43,790 nt of DNA, taken from Oscillospiraceae bacterium (lineage in GTDB: Bacteria > Bacillota > Clostridia > UBA1212). Shown one piece after another: positions 17,988 through 26,133 of this stretch (within the stretch, counting starts at the first letter, position 1; each line of letters starts with the position of its first letter). Both the position numbers and the translations under genes were made by a program. The DNA lies in contig SVJA01000015.1 in assembly GCA_015069195.1 (NCBI GenBank), positions 1-43,790 on the forward strand. Reading direction: 5' to 3'. The notes below the pieces were generated by a model. It searched no databases and had not been told where the DNA came from. It saw nothing but the letters and a program-made list of their open reading frames with translations.

Positions 17988-18071
17988 TGCTGGTGACCGG
18001 ACTTGAACCGGTACGGAGTTGCCCCCGAGGGATTTTAAGTCCCTTGTGTCTGCCGATTTCACCACACCAGC
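17988..18071 (-). tRNA. tRNA-Leu(UAA)
   Basis: An 84-nt cloverleaf with a long variable arm. The acceptor is GCTGGTG/CACCAGC with discriminator A. The anticodon stem AGGGA/TCCCT carries the loop CTTAAAA, so the anticodon is TAA. The T arm has GGTTCAAGTCC. The CCA end is not encoded. A consensus promoter lies 16 bases upstream and a strong hairpin 2 bases downstream, so it is a single-tRNA transcription unit. Confidence 0.97.
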
Positions 18072-18087
18072 ACAGACAACGTATGCA

Positions 18088-18116
18088 ATTATAACAATCG
18101 AGAAGGTAACTGTCAA
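18088..18116 (-). promoter_or_regulatory. Consensus sigma-A promoter of tRNA-Leu
   Basis: TTGACA (18111-18116) and TATAAT (18088-18093) are spaced 17 bases on the minus strand; the tRNA starts 16 bases after the -10 box. Both hexamers match consensus perfectly. Confidence 0.92.
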
Positions 18117-18125
18117 ACATTAAAA

Positions 18126-18791
18126 TCACATAAATTCCGGCTTTGATGTAAACACATCCGGAACCCCATACTCTTTAAGTATGCCGCAAAGATCAATCTT
18201 GTATGACCATAATGTTTGAAATTTATATTTAAATTTACGATTTGTTTTATTACTGCCGTATTTGCCGTCACCTATCACAGGATGACCCAAATGAGAAAAT
18301 TGAGCACGTATCTGGTGAGTTCTGCCGGTTATCAGTTCTGCTTCTATAAGAGTAATATTTTTCTGAGAATCGTACTCTATAGTTTTATACCGCGTCGAAA
18401 TAGGTTTGCAAAATTTACGATTGGTGTCGTATATATACACACGGCTTTGCTTAGCATCTTTGAAATGATAAGCATCAATACGTTGCATTTTGCCTTTCGG
18501 AGCTTTTGACTGCAACATTCCGTCTACATAAAAACGATAAGTTTTTTTGATTCGTTTTTCTTTTATAGCATCGGTTATAAGCTTCTCTGTTCCGGGATTT
18601 TTTGCAATCAAAACAAGACCGCCTGTATTGCGATCAAGACGATGACAAAGCCTGCACGAATTGCCGTACTCAGACTGAACAAGTTCTATAAGGCAGGTAC
18701 TGTCTTTAGCATCAGGTTCTGTCGGAATACCTTGCGACTTTGATACAACCAACAAATTTTCATCATTATATATTTCTTTGAAATACTGCAT
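18126..18791 (-). CDS. RluA-family pseudouridine synthase
   Basis: A 221-residue protein that isomerises uridine to pseudouridine in rRNA or tRNA. The signature CHRLDRNTGGLVL contains the catalytic Asp 53, and GRTHQIRAQFSHLGHPVIGD is the second conserved block. There is no N-terminal S4 domain, so it belongs to the shorter RluA-like group; the target site is unknown. The ribosome site AAGGGGAAC is 5 bases before ATG. It stands just upstream of the tRNA promoter but is otherwise monocistronic. Confidence 0.93.
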   Translation of the reverse strand: MQYFKEIYNDENLLVVSKSQGIPTEPDAKDSTCLIELVQSEYGNSCRLCHRLDRNTGGLVLIAKNPGTEKLITDAIKEKRIKKTYRFYVDGMLQSKAPKGKMQRIDAYHFKDAKQSRVYIYDTNRKFCKPISTRYKTIEYDSQKNITLIEAELITGRTHQIRAQFSHLGHPVIGDGKYGSNKTNRKFKYKFQTLWSYKIDLCGILKEYGVPDVFTSKPEFM

Positions 18792-18812
18792 AGTTCCCCT
18801 TCGATAGTAAAA

Positions 18813-18842
18813 TCCGCGGCGTCATTTGTACAACGCCGCGGA
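18813..18842 (-). terminator. Terminator of the lipoprotein gene
   Basis: A 10-bp perfect GC-rich stem (TCCGCGGCGT/ACGCCGCGGA), a 10-base loop, then TTTTA on the minus strand. Confidence 0.85.
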
Positions 18843-18868
18843 CACATAATCAAATCAAAAAGCTGTGA

Positions 18869-19513
18869 TTATTCTTTCTCGAAACCGATCTTCTTAAAGT
18901 CTTCGATCATCTCTTCGAACTGTGCATAGTATGTATCATACTTGTCAGCTTTAGCTTCGTAAGATACTACATAGAAGTTTGTACCTTCTGTGAGAAGATT
19001 CCAAACACCCTTGCACTGATCGCCTTCTTCGTCGATAAATGTGAATGTAACCTGATTCCAGTTCATCTTGTTGTAGATTTTAACCTGCTTCTCATCCTGG
19101 TTGTACTCTTCTCTGGGAGTTACATAGTTTATCTTATTGAAGAAAATCTTGCTCTTCTCATCCATAGCCTTGTCAGCGAAGTCAGCAGAAGAGTTTGTCA
19201 TAGAAACGTCTTTAACATTCCAGTTACAGAAAATGTTGTAGTAAACGCCCTCAGTCTCAGCAGTAGGCTTAAGCTGAAGTGCAAGACCCTGATCTGCATA
19301 CTCTTCTACAAGCTTACCCTCATCATTTTTGAGTGAAACTGCCCATGTATCAGAATAACCCTGTCTGAAGTAATAGCTCTTACTCTCATACTGATTCGGG
19401 AGTTTGTCACGGTTTACCTCTGTCTCTTTTTCCTCACAAGCTGCAAAGCCCATAAGAGAACAAACAATCAAAAGAATGGCAACAACTGCTTTTATAGTTT
19501 TTTTGATCTTCAC
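18869..19513 (-). CDS. Putative lipoprotein
   Basis: A 214-residue protein. A basic N-terminus (KIKKTIKA), a hydrophobic stretch (VVAILLIVCSLMG) and the lipobox FAAC indicate lipid attachment at about Cys 25. The mature domain is soluble, acidic and aromatic-rich (YYFRQGYSDTW); I do not recognise it. GTG at 19513 is taken as start because GGAGG lies 8 bases before it; the in-frame TTG upstream overlaps that site. It is monocistronic, with its own promoter (19550-19578) and terminator (18813-18842). Confidence 0.85.
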   Translation of the reverse strand: MKIKKTIKAVVAILLIVCSLMGFAACEEKETEVNRDKLPNQYESKSYYFRQGYSDTWAVSLKNDEGKLVEEYADQGLALQLKPTAETEGVYYNIFCNWNVKDVSMTNSSADFADKAMDEKSKIFFNKINYVTPREEYNQDEKQVKIYNKMNWNQVTFTFIDEEGDQCKGVWNLLTEGTNFYVVSYEAKADKYDTYYAQFEEMIEDFKKIGFEKE

Positions 19514-19549
19514 AATAAATACCTCCAATAGTGTATATTTGCTTTAAAT

Positions 19550-19578
19550 ATAATACCAATAAAATTTTTAAGCGTCAA
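19550..19578 (-). promoter_or_regulatory. Sigma-A promoter of the lipoprotein gene
   Basis: TTGACG, a 17-base spacer and TATTAT on the minus strand, with TGG immediately before the -10 box (extended -10). It lies 36 bases upstream of the GTG start. Confidence 0.75.
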
Positions 19579-19616
19579 TATCTAAATCTTATAAAAACAC
19601 TTTTCACATACAAAAA

Positions 19617-20498
19617 TTATCTGTATCGATGATTGAAATCGTTATTCATATCTCGATGCATAGAAGTTGCAGAATATCCGCTCTCGGCAAGATTTGCTTT
19701 AAGTGCCTCTGTAAGCGCAACACTTCTGTGACGTCCTCCCGTACATCCTATTCCGACAACGAGCACATCTTTTCCCTCTTTTTCATAGTGAGGCAATAGA
19801 AATTTAAGCATCGATGTGAGTTTTTTCATGAATTGCTGTGTTTCTTTCATTGAAAAAACATAGTCACGCACCGCTTCGTCCAGACCTGTCAGATTTTTAA
19901 GCTCCGGTACATAATACGGATTCGGCAAAAATCTTACATCAAATACAAGATCACAAAGTGTAGGTATACCGTGTTTGAAACCGAATGACATACACTCTAC
20001 TTTTATGCCTTTTTGCTTATTTCCTTTGCCGAAAAGCTTTGTTATTTCACGTTTAAGATCCCAAATCGAATAATTAGATGTATCTATAACGTAATCGGCA
20101 TAATCTTTTAATTCTCCGATGTACTCTCTCTCGATGGCAACTGCTTTTGCATTGTCAGTATCGTCATCAGCAATAGGATGACGCCTTTTATGTTCTTTGT
20201 ATCTGTTCAGAATCACAGCATCCGAACATTCCATAAAAAGCATTGAAAATTTTATATCTTTGTTCGCTTTCAACTTTCTTATAACATCTTCTGTATTATG
20301 AAGAAATTCGCGATTTCTGATATCGGTAACAAAAGCTATACGATTATGACATGTTTCACTCTCGTTAAAAAGTTCGTATATCTTCGGCAACAAAACTATC
20401 GGTATATTGTCCATACAAAAGTAACCTATATCTTCCAAAAACTTTATCGCCTGGCTCTTTCCGCCGCCGGAAATGCCTGTAACCAAGAGTATCTCCAT
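19617..20498 (-). CDS. rapZ: RNase adapter protein RapZ (YvcJ family)
   Basis: A 293-residue nucleotide-binding protein. The Walker A GISGGGKS spans residues 8-15, VTDIRNRE lies in the N-terminal kinase-like domain, and the C-terminal domain has VGIGCTGGRHRSVALTE, the conserved phosphate-binding pocket. In enteric bacteria RapZ guides RNase E to the GlmZ sRNA and senses glucosamine-6-phosphate; in Firmicutes the homologue is linked to envelope precursor metabolism. Its position 23 bases after murB supports such a role. The ribosome site AGGATAAG precedes ATG. Confidence 0.96.
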   Translation of the reverse strand: MEILLVTGISGGGKSQAIKFLEDIGYFCMDNIPIVLLPKIYELFNESETCHNRIAFVTDIRNREFLHNTEDVIRKLKANKDIKFSMLFMECSDAVILNRYKEHKRRHPIADDDTDNAKAVAIEREYIGELKDYADYVIDTSNYSIWDLKREITKLFGKGNKQKGIKVECMSFGFKHGIPTLCDLVFDVRFLPNPYYVPELKNLTGLDEAVRDYVFSMKETQQFMKKLTSMLKFLLPHYEKEGKDVLVVGIGCTGGRHRSVALTEALKANLAESGYSATSMHRDMNNDFNHRYR

Positions 20499-20521
20499 AT
20501 ATCTTATCCTCGCAATTTACA

Positions 20522-21451
20522 TTATAAATTTATATCTTCTCCGACCAACTTAACCTCAAGTTCAAGCATAACGCCGAATTTTTCAAAAACCGTTTTACGC
20601 ACATGACGTATTACGGAAAGCACTTCCTCGCAGGTTGCTCCTCCGTAATTTACAACAAATCCGGCATGTTTTTCTGAGACAGCCGCTTTGCCGACCGTAT
20701 AACCCTTAAGACCGCAATCCTCTATAAGTTTGCCTGCAAACATACCTTGGGGTCGCTTAAAAGTACTTCCGGCACTACCAAACTCTAACGGTTGTTTGTC
20801 TTTGCGTCGCTTGTTCAGATCTGCCATCAAGGAGCTTATATCATCACGAGACTCAGTCTTATGTAACTTAAACCATGCACCTGTAATGACGCTCTCCAGC
20901 GACTGATAAGCACTTGTTCTGTAGCCGAACCCCTGTGCATCGCCCTCAATCTTTAATACCTCGCCGGTATATGTTAAAAGCTCACCTGCAACAGCAATAT
21001 CCTTAAGTTCACCGCCATATGCTCCGGCATTCATAAGCATCGCACCGCCTACCGTACCCGGAATTCCGGATGCAAACTCAAAACCTGCCAAACAGTTATT
21101 AAGGGCAACTGAAGCAACCATCGCAAGACTCGCACCGCTCTGTGCATAAATAACGTTATCTTCAGAAATTGAAATTTTGCTGAAATTCTTTCCGATTTTT
21201 ATCACTACTCCTCTGATTCCTTTGTCGGATACCAGAAGATTGCTTCCGTTACCTATTACAGTGAAGGGTATATCATTTTCACGGCAAATACTTATGATTT
21301 TCGTAATCTCATCGGGCGCAGACGGAAGAACCAATGCATCTGCCGCACCACCGATTTTAAAAGAAGTATGACGCGACATAGGTTCGTCAATCAGTATTCT
21401 GTCGGAAGTTACAATATCCGAAATCAATTTTATTATACGATCTTCTAACAA
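20522..21451 (-). CDS. murB: UDP-N-acetylenolpyruvoylglucosamine reductase
   Basis: A 309-residue flavoenzyme making UDP-N-acetylmuramate for peptidoglycan. It has the FAD-binding VIGNGSNLLVSD and GIPGTVGGAMLMNAGAYGGE, the SAGSTFKRP segment with the proton-donor Ser, and a C-terminal HAGFVVNYGGAT. The start is probably the TTG at 21449-21451, about 10 bases after GGAG, with no better ATG nearby. It is translated just ahead of rapZ, a common Firmicute pairing. Confidence 0.96.
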   Translation of the reverse strand: MLEDRIIKLISDIVTSDRILIDEPMSRHTSFKIGGAADALVLPSAPDEITKIISICRENDIPFTVIGNGSNLLVSDKGIRGVVIKIGKNFSKISISEDNVIYAQSGASLAMVASVALNNCLAGFEFASGIPGTVGGAMLMNAGAYGGELKDIAVAGELLTYTGEVLKIEGDAQGFGYRTSAYQSLESVITGAWFKLHKTESRDDISSLMADLNKRRKDKQPLEFGSAGSTFKRPQGMFAGKLIEDCGLKGYTVGKAAVSEKHAGFVVNYGGATCEEVLSVIRHVRKTVFEKFGVMLELEVKLVGEDINL

Positions 21452-21509
21452 ATTTACCGTACTCCTTTCAAAATAATCAAAAATCCATTATGCATTGCTG
21501 TCGTTTGGA

Positions 21510-22115
21510 CTATATCACCAAAAACAGTATCAACAGTACAACTGCACCGACAATTATACCTACACCGATACGCTTATATATCGTGAGTTCTTCCCACTTA
21601 GGATATTCATCTTTATCTTTATGCTTTATTATGTGCCATATTTCCTCTGCATACAGAATAAACAAAGCACCGACAACACCTGTCATAAATACTACTACAG
21701 CCTGCCAGAAAGCAAGTAAATCCTCTTTTCCGAATATCATCGTGATGAAGAAATTCTTGGTATACAAGTCATACGGTCTATCTACGACACCGTCGTCTTC
21801 GGCAGTAGGAAGAAGAGTCTCCTTAACATTGGCATTGTCACGATTTGTACCGGAAATGACATACGAATAATCCCAATTATCGATATTAACGCTAAAATCT
21901 CCGTCGGCATTTTCAAAAACCTCGGCATACACCTTGTCACCTTTTTCAAAATAGAATTCGTATGTGTAAACCCGATCTTCAACACTTGCCTGAAAAAAAC
22001 GCACACCGTCAACTATACCGTCTTTTCTGTCCGATTCGAACAACATAAGAAAAGACAGCAAACTGATGCAAACAAGCGCTATCATCAATAAAAATATATT
22101 ACGACCTTTGTTCAT
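21510..22115 (-). CDS. Hypothetical membrane protein
   Basis: A 201-residue protein with hydrophobic segments at about residues 7-26, 135-157 and 182-201. A soluble region of about 105 residues between the first two is probably extracellular. No family recognised. It lies between murB and the UDPGP gene on the same strand with short gaps (about 58 and 34 bases). Confidence 0.78.
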   Translation of the reverse strand: MNKGRNIFLLMIALVCISLLSFLMLFESDRKDGIVDGVRFFQASVEDRVYTYEFYFEKGDKVYAEVFENADGDFSVNIDNWDYSYVISGTNRDNANVKETLLPTAEDDGVVDRPYDLYTKNFFITMIFGKEDLLAFWQAVVVFMTGVVGALFILYAEEIWHIIKHKDKDEYPKWEELTIYKRIGVGIIVGAVVLLILFLVI

Positions 22116-22149
22116 TTATTTCAGAAATCTCCTAAATTAAAAGTAGGTA

Positions 22150-23400
22150 TCATTTATCAACAGCATTCATAAAAAGCTCACGAGCGGTAGCCGGGCTATC
22201 CTCGCCGTCTTTGTTTTTAACGGGAGCAAACTCTTCCGAACGCTCTACACGTAAAATAGCCATAGAATCAAAATATTTAAATGCATCAAATATAAATGCC
22301 TCAAACTTATAAGCATTCGGCTTGTCCGGAACAACAATCTCGCCGTCGCCGTTTACAAAATTAGTTTTCTTTATTGCAGTATGATACGGCAATCCGCCGA
22401 AGTCTCCTGTCATCTTTTCAAATGCACTTATATTAAACATATTGCAAAGAATATGCGCATCACCGTAAAGGAACTCACCGTTCTCGTCGCGAGCCTCAGC
22501 CATTTCGTCAGAAACCTCTGTATACTCTATAACATACGGTTTGCCGTCCATCAGACAGAACACACCTACCTTCTCTCTGGCATCTCTTTTTACAAGAGAT
22601 TTAGCACCGATTCCGCAACCGGACTCATCAACAAAGCCGAGGAAAGCAGGATCACAAAGCTTAAGAAGAACGTTATCAATACCGCCTACAAAAATCCACT
22701 TTATACCTTTAGCTTTCATATCGTCATAGATACCGTTTTTTATCATCGCAGAAAACAATCCGCCGTGACCGTCAGCACCTTCTTTTATCTTACCTTTTGA
22801 TTCAAGTACGATTTTTCCGTCAAAATCAATCATCGGAAGCATGCTCTGCACAAAGAATTTTATATAATCCCTGTCGTAACCGAAATAATCATGTTCCTCA
22901 AAGAAAGCCTTTGTAGCAGCGTCATTTTCACGGCTCGTCATAATATACCACGGAATAGTTTTACCGCACTTTTCGCTCTGTGTCTTAAGACGTCTGCACT
23001 GAATCGCAAAAAGACTCTCATGAGAAGGAAGTCCTATATCATAAGTACCTTTAGGGCCATTGTGACCAAGACGCGTACCCTGACCGCCTGCCATAGTAAC
23101 CGCAGCAAATCGACCGTCGCTCATAAGCGCATTACCTTTTTCTGCATAAACTTTGAGAACATCTTCTCCGAGCAAAGCCTTATCCTTGTAACCTATCGGC
23201 TCAACCTTTCCGCCTTCGGAAATATCGGAAGCCTGTCCCGCGTTTTTGTACAACTCACAAGAAAGCTCAAAATCAATATTTAAAATCTGCTCAAGCAAAG
23301 CAGCTTTCACATCATCATTTAACTCATCATAAAATGAAAGCAAATGCTCCTGTCCGTATTTTTTTGTCAAAGCATAAGCCTTTTCGTAATTCTTTTCCAT
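22150..23400 (-). CDS. UDPGP-family nucleotidyltransferase (UDP-sugar or UDP-GlcNAc pyrophosphorylase type)
   Basis: A 416-residue cytoplasmic enzyme. MAGGQGTRLGHNGPKGTYDI is the nucleotide-binding and catalytic signature, IMTSRENDAAT binds uridine, and GHGGLFSAMIKNGIYDD and FVGGIDNVLLK follow in the usual order. Family members couple a sugar-1-phosphate to UTP. The sequence is closest in pattern to eukaryote-like UDP-N-acetylglucosamine pyrophosphorylases, but the sugar cannot be fixed by eye. The ATG at 23400 follows GAGGTGAT. The neighbouring murB would use UDP-GlcNAc-derived precursor. Confidence 0.9.
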   Translation of the reverse strand: MEKNYEKAYALTKKYGQEHLLSFYDELNDDVKAALLEQILNIDFELSCELYKNAGQASDISEGGKVEPIGYKDKALLGEDVLKVYAEKGNALMSDGRFAAVTMAGGQGTRLGHNGPKGTYDIGLPSHESLFAIQCRRLKTQSEKCGKTIPWYIMTSRENDAATKAFFEEHDYFGYDRDYIKFFVQSMLPMIDFDGKIVLESKGKIKEGADGHGGLFSAMIKNGIYDDMKAKGIKWIFVGGIDNVLLKLCDPAFLGFVDESGCGIGAKSLVKRDAREKVGVFCLMDGKPYVIEYTEVSDEMAEARDENGEFLYGDAHILCNMFNISAFEKMTGDFGGLPYHTAIKKTNFVNGDGEIVVPDKPNAYKFEAFIFDAFKYFDSMAILRVERSEEFAPVKNKDGEDSPATARELFMNAVDK

Positions 23401-23438
23401 CAAAAATCACCTCGTTTTTGTAGTTTAACACTTTGAAA

Positions 23439-24545
23439 TTATCTCTGCAACCTTTTAAGTACATCAAAAGCAAAATCTATCTCTTTTTTTGTATTATTGT
23501 AACCGAAACTGAATCTCACGGTACCGTTTTCACCGGTTCCGATAGTATTATGGGCAAGCGGCGCACAATGAATCCCTGACCTTACACAAATTCCCCTTGA
23601 AGCAAGATACGCCGAAACCTCACTGCAATCAATATTTCTGATCGAAATACTTACAACACCTACATATTTTCCTTTTCTGCCTCCGTAAACCGTAATATTA
23701 TCAAGTTTACTCACCCTTTCAATAAAATAGTCACGAAGCATTTTTTCATGATTGTATATTTCCGTAACACCTATGTTTTTTATATACCGTACACCTGCTC
23801 CGAGTGAAACAATACCGTGAGTATTTACCGTGCCCGCCTCAAAACATTCCGGCATCTCGTCAGGCTGACGGAGTTCAAAACTTCTGTTTCCCGAACCACC
23901 GCTCATATAAGGTCTTATAGGAACATTCGGAGCAACATACAAACCTCCCGTGCCCTGGATTCCGTACAATCCTTTATGTCCGGCAAAGCAAAGCACATCA
24001 ATATTCATTGATTCAACGTCAATATCAACTGCACCGGCAGTCTGAGATGCGTCCACAACAAACAAAACGCCCCTTTTCCGGCACTCCGCACCTACTGCCC
24101 CTATATCGTAAATGTTGCCTGTAACATTCGATGCATGAGTCATAATAACCGCACCGGTCACGGACGAAATAGCCCTGACTATCTTCCTCGGTTCTATATC
24201 TCCGTCCATGTCTGCATAAATAACCCTGTAAAAACCTCTCTGATGACACGGTCTTAAAACAGAATTGTGTTCCATCGAAGTAGTAATAATCTCGCCCTTG
24301 CAGAGATTTACGGCAATATTCAATGCATGAGTAGCATTAAGAGTAAACGCAATCCTAAGCGGATCTGCGATATTGAATAAATCCGCCAGACACTCACGGG
24401 TACGGTAAATTTCCGTCGCCGACCACATCGCCGCGCTGTGCGATCCTCTTCCCGGATTTCCGGCGCGCATTACGGCTTCATCAAGTGCCTTTTTAACCGA
24501 TAACGGTTTTGGGAAACTGGTTGCAGCATTATCAAAATAAATCAC
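23439..24545 (-). CDS. Cysteine desulfurase family PLP-dependent aminotransferase class V
   Basis: A 368-residue enzyme starting at GTG 24545, which gives the typical MIYFDNAATSFPKP N-terminus and has GGAG 8 bases upstream. The PLP-binding Lys is in FAGHKGLYGIQGTGG and the catalytic Cys loop is RSGIHCAPLAHNTIGT. This is the subgroup usually called cysteine desulfurase family protein, which removes sulfur from cysteine or selenocysteine. A -10-like TATAAT (24579-24584) and a long palindrome (24593-24656) lie upstream. Physiological sulfur acceptor unknown. Confidence 0.92.
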   Translation of the reverse strand: MIYFDNAATSFPKPLSVKKALDEAVMRAGNPGRGSHSAAMWSATEIYRTRECLADLFNIADPLRIAFTLNATHALNIAVNLCKGEIITTSMEHNSVLRPCHQRGFYRVIYADMDGDIEPRKIVRAISSVTGAVIMTHASNVTGNIYDIGAVGAECRKRGVLFVVDASQTAGAVDIDVESMNIDVLCFAGHKGLYGIQGTGGLYVAPNVPIRPYMSGGSGNRSFELRQPDEMPECFEAGTVNTHGIVSLGAGVRYIKNIGVTEIYNHEKMLRDYFIERVSKLDNITVYGGRKGKYVGVVSISIRNIDCSEVSAYLASRGICVRSGIHCAPLAHNTIGTGENGTVRFSFGYNNTKKEIDFAFDVLKRLQR

Positions 24546-24592
24546 CGGCAAAACTCCGTAGGAAAGGTTTACAGTTAAATTATATGCAAGAT

Positions 24593-24656
24593 AACCGATA
24601 TGCCGTGCAAATTCTGGTTTGCCTGCGGCAAAAAGAATTTGCGCGGCATATCGGTT
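24593..24656. repeat. Long imperfect palindrome in a divergent intergenic region
   Basis: Two 23-base arms (24593-24615 and 24634-24656) pair with a single mismatch, and the loop contains a further 6-bp stem (TTTGCC/GGCAAA), making a hairpin of about 30 bp. It lies between divergent genes, where no terminator is needed. It may be an operator for the desulfurase gene, a terminator left over from a deleted gene, or a mobile palindromic element. Confidence 0.8.
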
Positions 24657-24743
24657 GTCTTGTTCGCGATAGAAACATTTTTTGATAATATACACGATAC
24701 TTGTTAATAATCGCAAAAATGCAGTACAGGTGCATCTTTATAA

Positions 24744-24977
24744 TTGAAGTACCGTTCGCATTGTGATATGCTAACCGTAGTAACGTATTTCAAAACACTA
24801 TGTATGAGGTGTTGGCTCGCAGAGCATCACGATGTTACAGATTTTGTTGTAATTGATGATGAATTTATGGGAGCCGACTTTATGAACAGCCGTTTTGTGA
24901 AGACGTCAAATTACACAGACGGACTTGAAGAGAAAGATGTTATAAATGTGATTGAAATATTAAATTCACTTACTTAA
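24744..24977 (+). pseudogene. C-terminal remnant of a HAD-domain protein
   Basis: The frame is open from about 24744 to TAA at 24977. The part from residue 21 on (MRCWLAEHHDVTDFVVIDDE...RFVKTSNYTDGL) resembles the C-terminal end of HAD domains of the Swiss-army-knife RNA-repair type, with the acidic VVIDDE and the late RFV...GL segments. The N-terminal nucleophile motif DxDxT is missing, the first 20 residues look like non-coding sequence, and no start has a good ribosome site. It is therefore probably a 5'-deleted gene. It ends 12 bases before the M42 peptidase start. Confidence 0.6.
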
Positions 24978-24989
24978 CGAGGTGCTGAT

Positions 24990-26030
24990 ATGAAGTTTGA
25001 AATTGACAGAGATTATTTGATTGAATGTTTTAAAAAAATCGTTTCGGTGCCGAGTCCGGTCGGTTACTATCGTGAGCTTAATCCGGTGCTTTGCGATATT
25101 GCATCGGAACTTGACCTGGAAGTTACATTTGACAACAGAAATACTGCATATATTACGCTTGACGGCGAAGACAATTCCAAAACGGTGCTTGTCGGTGCAC
25201 ATGCTGACACTGTCGGGCTGATGGTACGCTCTATTGACAGCGACGGAAAGCTTCTCATAAGAAAGCTCGGCGGCGGAAGCCTTCAGAGCATGGAGGGTGC
25301 AAACGTTACCGTCATCACTCGTGGCGGCAGGAAGTATTCGGGGATGTGCATATGTATGTCCCATTCGGTGCATGTTTTTGCAGACCACGAAACACGGGAC
25401 AGAAACGAAGACACGATGCGTATTTTGCTTGACGAAGACGTTCATTCAAAGGAAGATGTAAAGGCTCTCGGAATACAGAACGGTGACTATGTCGATGTGG
25501 CACATGGTTGTGAATACTTAGAAAACAGCTATCTCAAGTCAAGATATATTGACGACAAAGGCGGTATAGCCTGCGTTTTTGCGGCACTCAAATATCTCCG
25601 CGAGAACAATCAGAAGCCAAAGTTCAGAACGATTTTCGCATTCCCCTACTACGAAGAAATTAATATCGGCGGCACATATGTTCCCGAGGGAGTTTCCGAA
25701 TATATGGCAATCGACATCGGTCTTGTCGGCCCTGAGTTTGACGGCAACGAAAAATCGGTAAGCATCTGTGCAAAAGATGCAAAATCCCCTTACGATTATG
25801 AACTGACAAACCGCCTTATAGAATACGCTAAAAAGGCAGAATGCGATTACGCAGTTGACGTGTACTTCCGTTACGGAACCGACGCAAATGCTGCAATGCT
25901 TGCCGGAAATAATCTCAGAAACGGTTGCTTCGGTATGGCTGTCCACTGTAGCCACGGTGTTGAGCGGACACATATAGAAGGGCTGGCAAATACAACAAAT
26001 TTGTTGCTGGCATATATAAAAGATATTTAA
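24990..26030 (+). CDS. M42-family metallopeptidase (glutamyl/deblocking aminopeptidase type)
   Basis: A 346-residue cytoplasmic aminopeptidase with the full set of co-catalytic metal residues of the family: H71 and D73 in GAHADTVGLM, D188/D189 in SRYIDDKGG, the catalytic Glu pair E222-E223 in YEEINIGG, D242 in AIDIG, and H328 in ERTHIEG. It trims N-terminal residues from peptides produced by protein turnover. GAGGTGCTGAT before ATG supports the start. It lies downstream of the HAD remnant and is closed by a bidirectional terminator. Confidence 0.94.
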   Translation: MKFEIDRDYLIECFKKIVSVPSPVGYYRELNPVLCDIASELDLEVTFDNRNTAYITLDGEDNSKTVLVGAHADTVGLMVRSIDSDGKLLIRKLGGGSLQSMEGANVTVITRGGRKYSGMCICMSHSVHVFADHETRDRNEDTMRILLDEDVHSKEDVKALGIQNGDYVDVAHGCEYLENSYLKSRYIDDKGGIACVFAALKYLRENNQKPKFRTIFAFPYYEEINIGGTYVPEGVSEYMAIDIGLVGPEFDGNEKSVSICAKDAKSPYDYELTNRLIEYAKKAECDYAVDVYFRYGTDANAAMLAGNNLRNGCFGMAVHCSHGVERTHIEGLANTTNLLLAYIKDI

Positions 26031-26031
26031 A

Positions 26032-26108
26032 AAATAACAAAAGAGCCTACCGCAAAATCCTTTTTACCGATTGTAAACAGGATTTTGCGGTAGGCTCTTT
26101 TGTTATTT
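26032..26108. terminator. Bidirectional terminator between convergent genes
   Basis: A perfect 30-bp inverted repeat (26032-26061 with 26079-26108) has A-rich and T-rich ends, so each strand carries a hairpin followed by T residues (CTCTTTTGTTATTT). The 17-base loop has a further 5-bp stem (TTTAC/GTAAA). It separates the plus-strand peptidase from the minus-strand SGNH hydrolase. Confidence 0.95.
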
Positions 26109-26133
26109 CTATAATTGTATCGAATAAACACCA

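Noticed and set aside
17862-18116. Open frame of 84 codons on the minus strand across the tRNA-Leu gene
   Set aside because: It is simply a translation of the tRNA, its promoter and its terminator; no ribosome site and a clear RNA function explain the sequence.
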